In this document: in pieces, positions 18,090 through 27,540 of the stretch | Layout: every line of letters starts with the position of its first letter | Position numbering within the stretch: the stretch's first letter is position 1 | Source of the DNA: an uncultured Prevotella sp. | GTDB taxonomy: Bacteria; Bacteroidota; Bacteroidia; Bacteroidales; Bacteroidaceae | DNA length: 64,000 bases | NCBI GenBank assembly: GCA_900540375.1 | Contig: UQFS01000006.1 | Span: 53,358-117,357, forward strand | Direction of reading: 5' to 3' | Position numbers and translations under genes: made by a program | The notes under the pieces: model-generated | Told to the model about the DNA's origin: nothing | What the model saw: only the letters and a program-made list of their open reading frames with translations | Database searches by the model: none

Positions 18090-19157
18090 ATGATTCATAT
18101 TTTCAATCCCGAACACGACATTGCTTTAGGTGCCCGCGCAGAGCAGTTTACCGCTCCTCATGCGGCCCGACAGTTGCGCTACGACTTGGGTTTTTTGCCG
18201 ATGATATGGGCCGGGGAAGGCGACAAGGTCATTGTGGAAGACGTAGAGGCTGCCAAAGAGGCTTTCCGGCATTTGGGGTTGAAGACAAAGGGATCATGGC
18301 ATAGCTGGAAAGAACTCGCGGACGCGCTGGATGTGCGTCAGCCCGAGGAGATCGCTCCGTGGGGCTGGGACCAGGCGCTCTTTCACCGTATGGTGAAGGC
18401 GGGCGTATCTCCTGCGCTGCTGCCGATGCCTAACCGCCTGGAGACCATCAGGCAGATGAGCCATCGCCAATGGGCCGCGGAACATGTGCTGCCGGCAATG
18501 CGCCTTCTGCCCGATACCGCGGGCGAGGCCACTGCCGTGTTCAATGTCAGTAGTTTCATGTCTTTGCTGCATGATCATGGCCGCGTCGTGGTGAAGGCGC
18601 CCTGGAGCAGCAGTGGCAGGGGAATAAGGTATCTCGACGGAAAGAATCCGGCATCATACAGCGCGCAGATACGCGACTGGGCACGTAATGTCGTAGCCCG
18701 GCAGGGCTGTATCATGCTGGAGCCCTATTATAATAAGGTGTCGGATTTCGCCATGGAGTTTGTTTCTGATGGCCGCGGCACGGTGCGCTATTGCGGATTG
18801 TCGGTCTTCGACACCCGCGGCGGTGCTTACTCGGGCAGCATCCTCGACACGGAAGAAGATAAGACCCGGCGGTTGGGGGCTTGGATCAGCACTGACCAGC
18901 TGATCCTGATCAGGGAGCAGTTGACAATGGTGCTCAGCAAAGAGCTTGGCAACAGCTATCGCGGACCGTTGGGTGTGGACATGATGGTGGTCAGCATTGA
19001 CAACAAGCTGATGGTGCATCCCTGTGTAGAGTTGAATCTCAGACGCACGATGGGACACGTGGCCTTGGCGCTGACACGCCGCATCAAAGTGACGCCAAAG
19101 ATCATGAGCATCGTGTATACGGATAAATATAGGCTGAAGGTGGGAGCCCCTCTCTAA
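18090..19157 (+). CDS. Uncharacterised ATP-grasp-like protein
   Basis: 355 residues, soluble, no signal peptide. The start MIHIFNPEHDIALGARAEQFTA resembles conserved Bacteroidota hypothetical proteins. The region around residues 166-180 (VVVKAPWSSSGRGIRYL) looks like the ATP-binding glycine loop of ATP-grasp ligases. The C-terminal GVDMMVV with VELNLRRTMGHVAL (an acid and N-x-R pair) matches ATP-grasp metal-binding residues. I therefore expect an ATP-dependent carboxylate-amine/thiol ligase, but the substrate is unknown and no partner gene is adjacent. Start chosen at 18090 by position of the promoter box. A double-hairpin terminator follows immediately. Confidence 0.7.
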   Translation: MIHIFNPEHDIALGARAEQFTAPHAARQLRYDLGFLPMIWAGEGDKVIVEDVEAAKEAFRHLGLKTKGSWHSWKELADALDVRQPEEIAPWGWDQALFHRMVKAGVSPALLPMPNRLETIRQMSHRQWAAEHVLPAMRLLPDTAGEATAVFNVSSFMSLLHDHGRVVVKAPWSSSGRGIRYLDGKNPASYSAQIRDWARNVVARQGCIMLEPYYNKVSDFAMEFVSDGRGTVRYCGLSVFDTRGGAYSGSILDTEEDKTRRLGAWISTDQLILIREQLTMVLSKELGNSYRGPLGVDMMVVSIDNKLMVHPCVELNLRRTMGHVALALTRRIKVTPKIMSIVYTDKYRLKVGAPL

Positions 19158-19222
19158 CTCCCCCAAGGGGGGAGAAAAGCAATACCCCAAAGCTACCGTA
19201 GTGGTGGCTTTGGGGTATTTGC
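19158..19222 (+). terminator. Double-hairpin terminator, inverted copy of the one at 12.36 kb
   Basis: CTCCCCC-AA-GGGGGGAG (19158-19174) is followed by a 16-bp stem with ATACCCCAAAGCTACC (19182-19197) pairing to 19203-19218 through one G-U, then TTT. Sequence and order match the nifJ terminator in reverse orientation. Confidence 0.75.
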
Positions 19223-19236
19223 TTATTATTTATTGC

Positions 19237-19271
19237 TGAATGTTGAATGATCATTCATCATTCAACATTCA
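19237..19271. repeat. Palindrome of ATTCAAC-type heptamers
   Basis: A perfect 14-bp stem (TGAATGTTGAATGA / TCATTCAACATTCA) with a 7-nt loop just past the C69 peptidase stop codon. Related head-to-tail TTGAATG units occur at 31752-31800. Confidence 0.65.
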
Positions 19272-19279
19272 ACATTGGT

Positions 19280-20722
19280 TTACGCACCGTGGAACAGATA
19301 TTCCTTTTGCGTGTCGATGGCGATGCGGGTGAAGAGTTCGTTGACAAGTTGATCAGCGACCTCAAGCGCATGGTTGAGGAGCTGGTCGCTGAAAGCCTGC
19401 AACATGTCGCGGGCTTCTATCGGACGCTCCTTGCAGATGGCGAGATAGCGCTCCTCAAACTCTTTCTGACGCTGATCGTTCTCAGCTTCGAGCTTAGCGT
19501 AGGTCTCCTTGATCAGTGGAGCATAGGCGTTGTAGTTGACCATGCCCAGTGTCATCACCTTGCGGAAGCGCCAGTACGCGGAGGCAGAGTCGCAGTGGTT
19601 GTTGCCGATGCCGTAAGCTCTCGGGAAGGAAGAGATGCCCTGATAGACAGGCAGGAAGACGCTGAGATCGGCCATGCCGTCGGCTACATAGGTGATGCAG
19701 CCGATCTCCTTGGGCAGCCACGGGCGTACCTGCATGAGGTGGGTCTGCGTGGTGCGGAAGATCGACACGGGGCGGAAAGGCTCCTTGCCGTTGTTGTGGA
19801 GATAAGGATCGTGGTCCGTACCGTCGTAGTGGAAGCGGAACGCATTGCGCAGACGGGCGATGGTGATCGGCTTCTCGGGTTCTGCAAAGACGGGGAACGT
19901 GTTTTTGCTCACATCCTGCTTCATGCCCGGCGTGAAGATTCCCTGCAATCCCCATACACGGGGATAGTTATAGGTGGTGTCGTCCTTGTCGTCCTTGGAA
20001 TAAGCCTCATGGAAGTCAAACTCGCCCTTGGAAGGATCGTACAGACCATGCTCCTGCGCGAACTCGATGAGATCCTTCGATGCGATATAGTTCTCCTTGT
20101 CGTTGGGATCGTATTTGCGGAAGCGGCTCTGGTTACCCGTCACGAAGTACTTGTCATTAGGCATGCGGCAGGCCAGGAATCGGTGCCCGCAGCAGTTCTC
20201 GAGATACCAAGTCTCCTTGTTGTCGATGAATCCGATGCCGAAGCCCTCGGCAGAGCCATATTTCTCGATCAGCGCGCCGAGACGCTCCACACCCTCACGT
20301 GCGGAATGGATATAAGGCAGTACGATGTTGTAGGTGCAGTTCTCGGCGAGTCCATCCTTGACGTATGGGTCAAACTCCAGTGCCTTGGGACTGCTGAAGA
20401 TCGTCTCTGTGCTGCTCTCGCCGATGCCCAGTGAGTTGAAGCCGGCGCTTCCCCACTCGTGATGGTATTGGTAGTCGGGCAGGGCAGTGTAGCCCAGGCG
20501 TTTCCTGGGCAACGGGCAGCGGAAGCCACTGTCGTCAGCGATAAACTCCTCGGGACCGTTGTCGGTGTCGGGGAAGACCAGCCAGTTCTTGCAGCGCATG
20601 GCGTCGAAATCCTCGGAACGGGCATAGATGTGTGATCCATCACCTGTCGCCTTGCAGCCGACGACGATCGTCGTGCACTCTGAGGTCAGGTGACCCATGA
20701 TTTCCTTTTCTTTCTTTTCCAT
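19280..20722 (-). CDS. Peptidase family C69 (dipeptidase, PepD-like)
   Basis: A 480-residue N-terminal-nucleophile hydrolase of family C69/U34. The presumed catalytic cysteine is C15 in SECTTIVVGCKATGDGS, exposed after removal of a short N-terminal propeptide. Other family strips are GIGESSTETIFSSPKALEF, LPYIHSAREGVERLG, WYLENCCGHRFLACRM and QTHLMQVRPWLPKEIG. No signal peptide, so action in the cytoplasm on dipeptides is expected. This differs from many Bacteroidota C69 enzymes, which are exported. It is separated by 41 bp from the helicase gene upstream. Confidence 0.88.
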   Translation of the reverse strand: MEKKEKEIMGHLTSECTTIVVGCKATGDGSHIYARSEDFDAMRCKNWLVFPDTDNGPEEFIADDSGFRCPLPRKRLGYTALPDYQYHHEWGSAGFNSLGIGESSTETIFSSPKALEFDPYVKDGLAENCTYNIVLPYIHSAREGVERLGALIEKYGSAEGFGIGFIDNKETWYLENCCGHRFLACRMPNDKYFVTGNQSRFRKYDPNDKENYIASKDLIEFAQEHGLYDPSKGEFDFHEAYSKDDKDDTTYNYPRVWGLQGIFTPGMKQDVSKNTFPVFAEPEKPITIARLRNAFRFHYDGTDHDPYLHNNGKEPFRPVSIFRTTQTHLMQVRPWLPKEIGCITYVADGMADLSVFLPVYQGISSFPRAYGIGNNHCDSASAYWRFRKVMTLGMVNYNAYAPLIKETYAKLEAENDQRQKEFEERYLAICKERPIEARDMLQAFSDQLLNHALEVADQLVNELFTRIAIDTQKEYLFHGA

Positions 20723-20763
20723 TGTCTTTGATGATTATAAGATCGTATGATGTTTGTTGTGTC

Positions 20764-22335
20764 TTATTTCTTGCGGCCCAGCGAGCGCAGCCATTTCAGC
20801 GGATGGCGCAGCACGCTGCCGATGCCCTTGTCCTGTGCCGGGGCAGGCTGAGCAGCCGGTTGCTGCTGCGGGCGGTTCTTCGGCTTAGGCTTGTTGCCCT
20901 GAGCGCCCTTCTTTCTGTAGTCCTGCTTGTTGCCGTTTTGAGGATTGCGGCCCTCGCCCTTCGGTCCGCGCTGCCGGCGGTTGTTGCGGTTGCGCTTATT
21001 GCGGTTGTCGCTGTCGCGTCTGTCCTTGTTGCGGTTGTTGCGGCGGTCGTCGTGCTGCCCGCCCTGTGCGCCCTGCGGGTTCTGCGCGTTGCGGTTAGAG
21101 CGCTTGGTGTCTTTGTGCGCCGTGTTGTCACGGTCCTTGCGTCGGCGGCTCTTCGCCGAAGTCTTGCCATTGCGCTTCGATGTCATATACTCCGGATCCT
21201 CGCCACAACCCTCGGGCAGTGGATTCTTCCTGATGTCCTTGTCGAGGAACTTCTCAATCTGGTGGAAGGCATACATGTCGTCTTCGTTGACCAGCGTGAT
21301 GGCAACGCCGTCGCGGTCGGCGCGCGCCGTACGGCCGATGCGGTGGACATAGTCTTCGGCATCGTGGGGAACGTCGTAGTTGATGACCATTGCGATGTCG
21401 TCGATATCGATACCACGGGCCAGAATGTCCGTAGCCACCAAGACGTCGATCTGTCCGCTCTTAAACTTGAACATCATGTCGTCGCGCCCGGCCTGGTCGA
21501 GATCAGAGTGCATCTCACCACTGTTGATGTGGAGACGGGTGAGCGCCTGGTTGATGTGCTTCACCTTCTGCTTGCTGCCCGAGAAGATAATGACGCGTTT
21601 CAGGTCACCGGCCTTGAAGATGTCCTCAATGATCTTGAGCTTCTGCGTCTCATAACAGATATATGCGCTTTGCTGAATCTTCTCGGCAGGCTTGCTCACA
21701 GCTAATTTCACCTCCACAGGATCCTTCAGCAGACTTTGGGCAAGCTTCTCGATGTCCTTCGGCATGGTGGCTGAGAACATGATCGTCTGGCAGGTCTTTG
21801 GCAGCTGCGAGGCGATCTTCATGATGTCGTCAGAGAATCCCATGTCGAGCATACGGTCGGCCTCGTCAAGAACGAAGAAGCTCACCTTGCCCAGATCGAC
21901 GTTGCCCAGACTGATGTGAGAGATGAGTCGTCCCGGTGTGGCAATGATCACGTCCACGCCCGACTTCATGCTCTTGAGCTCCTGGTCGTAGCGGTTGCCG
22001 TCGTTGCCGCCGTAGACAGCCACGCTGCTCACGCCCGGCGTATAGTAGGCAAAGCCCTGCATGGCCTGGTCGATCTGCTGGGCGAGCTCACGTGTCGGTG
22101 ACATGATGACGCAGTTGACGGCATTTTTGGGGTAGCCGCCATCGTCGAGTTTGGAAAGGACAGGCAGCAGGTAGGCTGCCGTCTTGCCGGTTCCGGTCTG
22201 TGCCACGCCGAGCACATCGCGCCCGTTGAGGATTTCGGGAATACATTTCTCCTGCACCGGCGTGCACTCCTCGAAGCGCATGTCGTAGAGTGCGTCAAGG
22301 ACGTTATCGCTTAAATCTAATTCTTCAAATCTCAT
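20764..22335 (-). CDS. DEAD-box ATP-dependent RNA helicase
   Basis: A 523-residue helicase with the full motif set: Q motif (PVQEKCIPEIL), AQTGTGKTAAYLLP, PTRELAQQ, TPGRL, DEAD in FFVLDEADRMLDMGF, SAT, and motifs V and VI (ATDILARGIDIDD, HRIGRTARA). From about residue 385 a basic tail rich in R, N, K, G and Q follows, typical of RhlE-like proteins that bind structured RNA during ribosome assembly or mRNA decay. It lies 110 bp behind lptF/G on the same strand, so it may share that transcript. Confidence 0.93.
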   Translation of the reverse strand: MRFEELDLSDNVLDALYDMRFEECTPVQEKCIPEILNGRDVLGVAQTGTGKTAAYLLPVLSKLDDGGYPKNAVNCVIMSPTRELAQQIDQAMQGFAYYTPGVSSVAVYGGNDGNRYDQELKSMKSGVDVIIATPGRLISHISLGNVDLGKVSFFVLDEADRMLDMGFSDDIMKIASQLPKTCQTIMFSATMPKDIEKLAQSLLKDPVEVKLAVSKPAEKIQQSAYICYETQKLKIIEDIFKAGDLKRVIIFSGSKQKVKHINQALTRLHINSGEMHSDLDQAGRDDMMFKFKSGQIDVLVATDILARGIDIDDIAMVINYDVPHDAEDYVHRIGRTARADRDGVAITLVNEDDMYAFHQIEKFLDKDIRKNPLPEGCGEDPEYMTSKRNGKTSAKSRRRKDRDNTAHKDTKRSNRNAQNPQGAQGGQHDDRRNNRNKDRRDSDNRNKRNRNNRRQRGPKGEGRNPQNGNKQDYRKKGAQGNKPKPKNRPQQQPAAQPAPAQDKGIGSVLRHPLKWLRSLGRKK

Positions 22336-22445
22336 TATATATGTTTCTTTTTATCGTTTTAATATAAATAAGGTGTATCACCTTACGTGTTATTCTGAAC
22401 AGTCTGTTATTTATTATTTATGATTTATACACTATACATTACCCA

Positions 22446-23726
22446 TTAGTTCGGTGCCTGGCGGTAACAGATCAGTGCGATGATGATGAAGATCAGGTTG
22501 GGCATCCATGCTGCCAGCATGGGCGGGAAGCCCGCGTTGATGGCGAAGGAGGCCGAAACGGTCTGCAACATGATATAGGTGAAGCTCAGTGCCAGTCCGA
22601 TACCTAAGTACATGCCCATGCCGCCCTTGCGTTTTCTGGCAGAGAGTGAGGCGCCGATGATCGTCAGAATGAACGAGGCGAAGGACGAGGCTATACGTTT
22701 GTGATACTCCACCTCGTACTGTACCACGTTGCCCGAACCGCGGTTGATCTGTTTGGAGATGTAGTCTCGCAGTGCCGGAGAGGTAAACGTCTCCTGCTGT
22801 CCTTTGGAGTAGACGAGGTCCATCGGTTCCATCAGTATGATCGTGTCCTTGACATCGCCGGTGGTGATATGCTCACGCAGACCCTTGAGGCGCCGTATCT
22901 TCCAGTTGCTGAGCTTCCAATGGAACTTGCTGTCAGAGATGGTGTCGTACTGAATCGTCATGGCGGTGAGGTGAGAGATGAGCTTCTTGTCCTTGAAGCG
23001 GTCGAGACAGAAGCCATAGCCTTGCTTTTGCGTGTCGTCGTAGTGCTGGATGTAGGCGATCACGCCCGGTCCCACTTGCAACTGCACATTGTCGGCCGCC
23101 GTCTGCTTCTTCTTGTTCTTGTACATCGTCTCAAAGTTCTGTCGGATCACCGTGCCGTGGGGAATGACATAGGCCGAGAGGAAATATGACAGTCCGGCCA
23201 ACAGCACACACGTGAACATGTATGGTCTGAGCAGCCGCTTGAACGAGATGCCCGTGGCCAACATGGCGATGATCTCGGAGTTGCCGGCCATCTTTGAGGT
23301 GAAGAAGATCACGGCAATGAAAACAAACAACGCGCTGAAGAGGTTGGCGAAGTAGGGGATGAAGTTGGCATAATAGTCGAAGACAATGGCCCGCAGCGGT
23401 GCGTGGTACTGCGTAAACTTCGCCAGGTTCTCATTGACATCGAAGACAATGGAGATGGAAATGATCAGGGCGATGGAGAAGAAATAGGTGCCGATGAACT
23501 TGCGGATGATATACCAGTCGATCCTCTTGATATATCTGAAGGGATTGAGGTACTTCAATACCCTGAGGAAACGGAAAAGATGTCCGATCCACTTCAATAT
23601 ACGTTGCAGCAGACGGGTATGGCGCGCTGTCCAGCCAAAACCTTTGTGCCACGCCGGATGACGGCTCATCCAGCGGGCTGCCTTGTAGCGTCCGCGGTGT
23701 TTACGTATCTTGCTAAAACTTTTCAT
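22446..23726 (-). CDS. LptF/LptG family permease (YjgP/YjgQ)
   Basis: A 426-residue inner-membrane protein of the lipopolysaccharide export ABC transporter family. Three membrane helices come early (FIGTYFFSIALIISISIVF, FSALFVFIAVIFF and the MFTCVLLAGLSYFLSAYVIP strip), then a periplasmic beta-jellyroll domain, then three C-terminal helices. The N-terminus has about 55 extra basic, tryptophan-rich residues before the first helix. I chose ATG 23726, 14 bp after the tgt stop; an upstream in-frame start would overlap tgt. Co-transcription with lon and tgt is likely. Whether it acts as LptF or LptG is not decidable here. Confidence 0.88.
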   Translation of the reverse strand: MKSFSKIRKHRGRYKAARWMSRHPAWHKGFGWTARHTRLLQRILKWIGHLFRFLRVLKYLNPFRYIKRIDWYIIRKFIGTYFFSIALIISISIVFDVNENLAKFTQYHAPLRAIVFDYYANFIPYFANLFSALFVFIAVIFFTSKMAGNSEIIAMLATGISFKRLLRPYMFTCVLLAGLSYFLSAYVIPHGTVIRQNFETMYKNKKKQTAADNVQLQVGPGVIAYIQHYDDTQKQGYGFCLDRFKDKKLISHLTAMTIQYDTISDSKFHWKLSNWKIRRLKGLREHITTGDVKDTIILMEPMDLVYSKGQQETFTSPALRDYISKQINRGSGNVVQYEVEYHKRIASSFASFILTIIGASLSARKRKGGMGMYLGIGLALSFTYIMLQTVSASFAINAGFPPMLAAWMPNLIFIIIALICYRQAPN

Positions 23727-23740
23727 GATCGTAACGATAA

Positions 23741-24868
23741 TCAAATTCTTCTGCCCAACTGGTCTATCACAGACCGCTTCCACTGCACAAAGTCGCCCTG
23801 CTCGATGTGCTGACGGGCATCGGTGAAAAGACGGAGGTAGAAGGCCAGGTTGTGGATACTGGCAATCTGCATGGCCAACAGCTCGCCGGCCTTGAACAGA
23901 TGATGGAGATAAGCCTTGGTATAGACTTTGTCGGTCTCACAGCCGTCCGGGTCGATGGGTGAGAAGTCCGTCTCCCATTTCTTGTTACGCATGTTCATGG
24001 TGCCCTGGTAGGTGAAGAGCATGGCATTGCGGCCGTTGCGTGTCGGCATGACACAGTCGAACATGTCCACGCCGCGCTCGATGGCCTCAAGGATATTCTG
24101 CGGTGTGCCTACGCCCATGAGGTAGCGGGGCTTGTCCTTGGGCAGGATTTCGTTGACCACCTCGATCATCTCATACATCACCCCGGTAGGCTCTCCGACG
24201 GCCAGTCCGCCGATGGCGTTACCGTCAGCGCCCTTGTCGACGACAAACTTCGCGGCTTCCTGGCGCAGATCCTTAAACGTACAGCCCTGCACGATGGGGA
24301 AGAGGCTCTGGTGATAGCCATAGAGCGGCTCGGTCTCGCTGAACCGCTTGATGCAGCGGTCGAGCCAGCGCTGGGTCATGGCGAGGCTCTTCCTGGCATA
24401 CGCATAATCGCTCTGTCCGGGAGGGCACTCGTCGAGTGCCATCATGATGTCGGCGCCGATGACGCGCTCGGTGTCCATGACGTTCTCGGGCGTGAAGATG
24501 TGCTTAGAGCCGTCGATATGCGATCGGAACTCACAGCCTTCCTCTCTGAGCTTGCGGATGCCCGTCAGTGAAAACACCTGAAAGCCGCCGCTGTCGGTCA
24601 GAATGGGGCGCTCCCATCCATTGAAGCCATGCAGTCCGCCTGCTGCGCGCAGCACTTCAAGGCCCGGACGAAGGTAGAGATGATAGGTGTTGCCCAAGAT
24701 GATCTGCGCCTTGACCTGTTCGCGAAGCTCACGGAAGTGCACGCCCTTGACCGAGCCACACGTACCTACGGGCATGAAGATCGGTGTCTTGATCTGTCCG
24801 TGGTCTGTGGTGATCAGTCCGGTACGTGCGTCGCTGGCGTTGTCGGTATGTTGAAGTTCAAATGTCAT
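23741..24868 (-). CDS. tgt: tRNA-guanine transglycosylase (queuine tRNA-ribosyltransferase)
   Basis: A 375-residue TGT that swaps guanine 34 for preQ1 in tRNAs with GUN anticodons. The general acid aspartate D92 is in TDSGGFQVFSL, the nucleophile D271 in MFDCVMPTRNGR, and GGLAVGE (220-226) is the substrate loop. The usual C-x-C-x2-C zinc motif is altered: the aligned positions read D308, C310 and D313, with H339 (SIHNL) kept. The gene lies 8 bp behind lon and 14 bp ahead of lptF/G. queG for the last step of queuosine synthesis is at 53.6 kb. Confidence 0.95.
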   Translation of the reverse strand: MTFELQHTDNASDARTGLITTDHGQIKTPIFMPVGTCGSVKGVHFRELREQVKAQIILGNTYHLYLRPGLEVLRAAGGLHGFNGWERPILTDSGGFQVFSLTGIRKLREEGCEFRSHIDGSKHIFTPENVMDTERVIGADIMMALDECPPGQSDYAYARKSLAMTQRWLDRCIKRFSETEPLYGYHQSLFPIVQGCTFKDLRQEAAKFVVDKGADGNAIGGLAVGEPTGVMYEMIEVVNEILPKDKPRYLMGVGTPQNILEAIERGVDMFDCVMPTRNGRNAMLFTYQGTMNMRNKKWETDFSPIDPDGCETDKVYTKAYLHHLFKAGELLAMQIASIHNLAFYLRLFTDARQHIEQGDFVQWKRSVIDQLGRRI

Positions 24869-24876
24869 GCTGATGC

Positions 24877-27366
24877 TTATTCGTCTTTCTTCTTGTCTTT
24901 GTCATCGCTGTCTTCCTTGGGGATGGACAGATCGACGGGGTGGTCCACAATCTCGTCGGTGAGAGCGAAGTCCCAGACATCCTGTACGTTCTCGACATAG
25001 TGGAACTCTACGCCCTTGCGATACTTCTCAGGAATCTCTTCAATGTCTTTCTTGTTGTCGCGGCACATGACGATGTCGGTGATGCCGGCACGCTTGGCAG
25101 CGAGGATCTTCTCCTTGATGCCACCTACGGGCAGCACTTTTCCACGCAGCGTGATCTCTCCTGTCATGGCCGTGTTCTTGCGCACCTTGCGCTGGGTGAT
25201 GGCCGACGCGATCGACGTGGCGATGGTGATACCGGCAGAGGGGCCGTCTTTCGGGGTAGCGCCTTCGGGCACATGAATGTGGATATTCCAGTTGTCGAAG
25301 ATGCGGTAGTCGATGTTCAGCGTGTCGCAGTGGGCTTTGACATATTGCAGGGCGATGATGGCACTCTCCTTCATCACGTCGCCGAGGTTGCCCGTCAGCG
25401 TGAGCTTGCCGCCCCTGCCTTTGGACAGAGAGGTCTCAATGAAGAGGATCTCGCCGCCAACGCTTGTCCAGGCCAGTCCCGTGACAACGCCCGCATAGTC
25501 GTTGCCTTGGTAGATGTCGCGATAGAAAGGAGGATTGCCCAGAAGATCCTGCAAGGCGACCGGAGTGATCGTGGAGTATTCCAGCTCGCCATCCATCGCT
25601 TTCTTGAAGGCAAGTTTGCGCAGTGCCTTGTCGATCTGCTTCTCCAGCTGTCTCACACCACTCTCGCGCGTATACGACTCGATGATCTTTTCCAGAGCCT
25701 GCTTGGTGAACTTCACCGGCGGTTCGATGGTGTCGAGGCCCGTGTTCTTCAGTTCGCGCGGCACAAGATGGCGTTTGGCGATCTCGATCTTTTCCTCGGT
25801 GATGTAGCCCGACACCTCGATGATCTCCATACGGTCGAGCAATGGACGCGGGATGGTGTTGAGATCATTGGCAGTGGCAATGAACAGCACCTTGGAGAGA
25901 TCATAGTCTACATCCAAGAAGTTGTCGTGGAAAGCACTGTTCTGTTCCGGATCCAATACTTCCAAAAGAGCTGATGACGGGTCGCCGTTGATGGTGTTCT
26001 GTGTGACCTTATCGATCTCATCGAGGATAAACACAGGGTTTGACGAGCCGGCCTTTTGGATACTTTTGATGATACGCCCCGGCATGGCACCGACATACGT
26101 GCGGCGGTGACCGCGGATCTCGCTCTCGTCGTGGAGTCCGCCCAGCGACACGCGCACATATTTACGCTTCATGGCTGCCGCAATGCTCTTGCCCAGTGAG
26201 GTCTTACCGACTCCCGGCGGGCCATAGAGGCAGATGATCGGGGACTTCAGGTCGCCGCGCAGCTGCAGTACAGCGAGGTACTCCAAGATGCGCTCCTTGA
26301 CCTTTTCCATGCCATAGTGGTCGCGGTCGAGGATGCGGCGGGCCCGTTTCAGGTCGAGGTTGTCCTCGGTGTATTCGCCCCAGGGCAGGCCTACGAGTTG
26401 CTCGAGATAGTTGACCTGTACACTGTACTCCGGACTTTGGGCGTTGAACATATCGAGTTTGTCAAGCTCCTTTTTGAAGAGTTTGGCTACCTCGTCGGGC
26501 CATTTCTTGTTCTTGGCTTTCTCTTCCAGCTCACGCTTCTCGGTGGAACCTCCGTCAGAGCCGAGCTCTTCGCGGATGTTCTTCATCTGCTGTTGCAGGA
26601 AGTATTCCTTCTGTTGCTCGTCAAGGTCCTCATGTGTCTTCTGGCGAATCTGGTTTTTCAGTTCATTGAGCTGAATGTCGCGGTTCTCCAGTTTCAGCAG
26701 TTCCATGAGACGCTGTGAGATGTCATCGGTCTGCAACAATTTGATTTTGTCGCGTACAGAGAACGGCAGGTTGGTGCATATATAGTTAATGAGCAGCGTG
26801 TCGTCCCCCAAATTTTTCATTGGCATTATGGTCTCATTGGGGATCTCATCATTGATGTTGATGAGATGCTCAGTGGTCGTATGCAGGTCGACGATAAAGG
26901 TCTTATACTCATCATTGTTCTTTTCCTTCTCGTCGGGAATGTGCTCAGGAGCAGGCTTCACAATGCCGGTATAGTAAGGTCTGTAGCTTGTGATGGCCTC
27001 AAGTTCGCATCGTCCGAGCGCCTGGAAGATAGCTGTGATGTTGCTCATACCAGGCATCTCGACCATCTTTACCAATCGTGCATAGACACCGACTTTGTAG
27101 AGGTCCGCGACTTTAGGCGAGTCGATATCGGCATTGCGCTGGCAGAAGATGGCGCAAATCATGCCGCCCGCCTTGTTGAGCTTCTTGGCCATGTTGATAC
27201 TGGCTTTTCTTCCTAACATAATAGGCACCAGTATACCGGGAAAGAGCACCATGTTGCGCGTTGCCAACACGGGAACTTCATCGGGAGCCGGGGTATTAAA
27301 GAGGTTGTTGATGTCGCCTTCGAAGTCAGCGAACATCTGAATGGTTGTATTTGGTTTCTTATTCAT
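24877..27366 (-). CDS. lon: ATP-dependent protease La (Lon)
   Basis: An 829-residue LonA-type protease: N-terminal substrate-binding domain, coiled region, AAA+ module (Walker A GPPGVGKTSLGKSIA, Walker B VFILDEIDKV) and the C-terminal Ser-Lys protease domain with the catalytic serine in PKDGPSAG and the lysine in VLPVGGIKEK. The C-terminal tail is highly charged (EDSDDKDKKKDE). It degrades misfolded and regulatory proteins. It leads a lon-tgt-lptF/G run and diverges from trmN6. Confidence 0.97.
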   Translation of the reverse strand: MNKKPNTTIQMFADFEGDINNLFNTPAPDEVPVLATRNMVLFPGILVPIMLGRKASINMAKKLNKAGGMICAIFCQRNADIDSPKVADLYKVGVYARLVKMVEMPGMSNITAIFQALGRCELEAITSYRPYYTGIVKPAPEHIPDEKEKNNDEYKTFIVDLHTTTEHLININDEIPNETIMPMKNLGDDTLLINYICTNLPFSVRDKIKLLQTDDISQRLMELLKLENRDIQLNELKNQIRQKTHEDLDEQQKEYFLQQQMKNIREELGSDGGSTEKRELEEKAKNKKWPDEVAKLFKKELDKLDMFNAQSPEYSVQVNYLEQLVGLPWGEYTEDNLDLKRARRILDRDHYGMEKVKERILEYLAVLQLRGDLKSPIICLYGPPGVGKTSLGKSIAAAMKRKYVRVSLGGLHDESEIRGHRRTYVGAMPGRIIKSIQKAGSSNPVFILDEIDKVTQNTINGDPSSALLEVLDPEQNSAFHDNFLDVDYDLSKVLFIATANDLNTIPRPLLDRMEIIEVSGYITEEKIEIAKRHLVPRELKNTGLDTIEPPVKFTKQALEKIIESYTRESGVRQLEKQIDKALRKLAFKKAMDGELEYSTITPVALQDLLGNPPFYRDIYQGNDYAGVVTGLAWTSVGGEILFIETSLSKGRGGKLTLTGNLGDVMKESAIIALQYVKAHCDTLNIDYRIFDNWNIHIHVPEGATPKDGPSAGITIATSIASAITQRKVRKNTAMTGEITLRGKVLPVGGIKEKILAAKRAGITDIVMCRDNKKDIEEIPEKYRKGVEFHYVENVQDVWDFALTDEIVDHPVDLSIPKEDSDDKDKKKDE

Positions 27367-27424
27367 GAATATTTTATTCCTTGTTTCAAACCGTGTGAAG
27401 GATCTTTGTACTACTTTTAATGTG

Positions 27425-27432
27425 CAAAGTTA
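27425..27432 (-). promoter_or_regulatory. -7 box for lon
   Basis: TAACTTTG on the minus strand, 58 bp upstream of the lon start. I found no heat-shock inverted repeat nearby. Confidence 0.5.
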
Positions 27433-27540
27433 CAAAAATTATGGCATAATGTTTTAGTCAATTCAATAAAAAACGCTAAACCGAGACTAACAATCGGCTT
27501 ATTAGCAAAATAATCCGTTTGCAACAGCGTTTAAGAGGCT

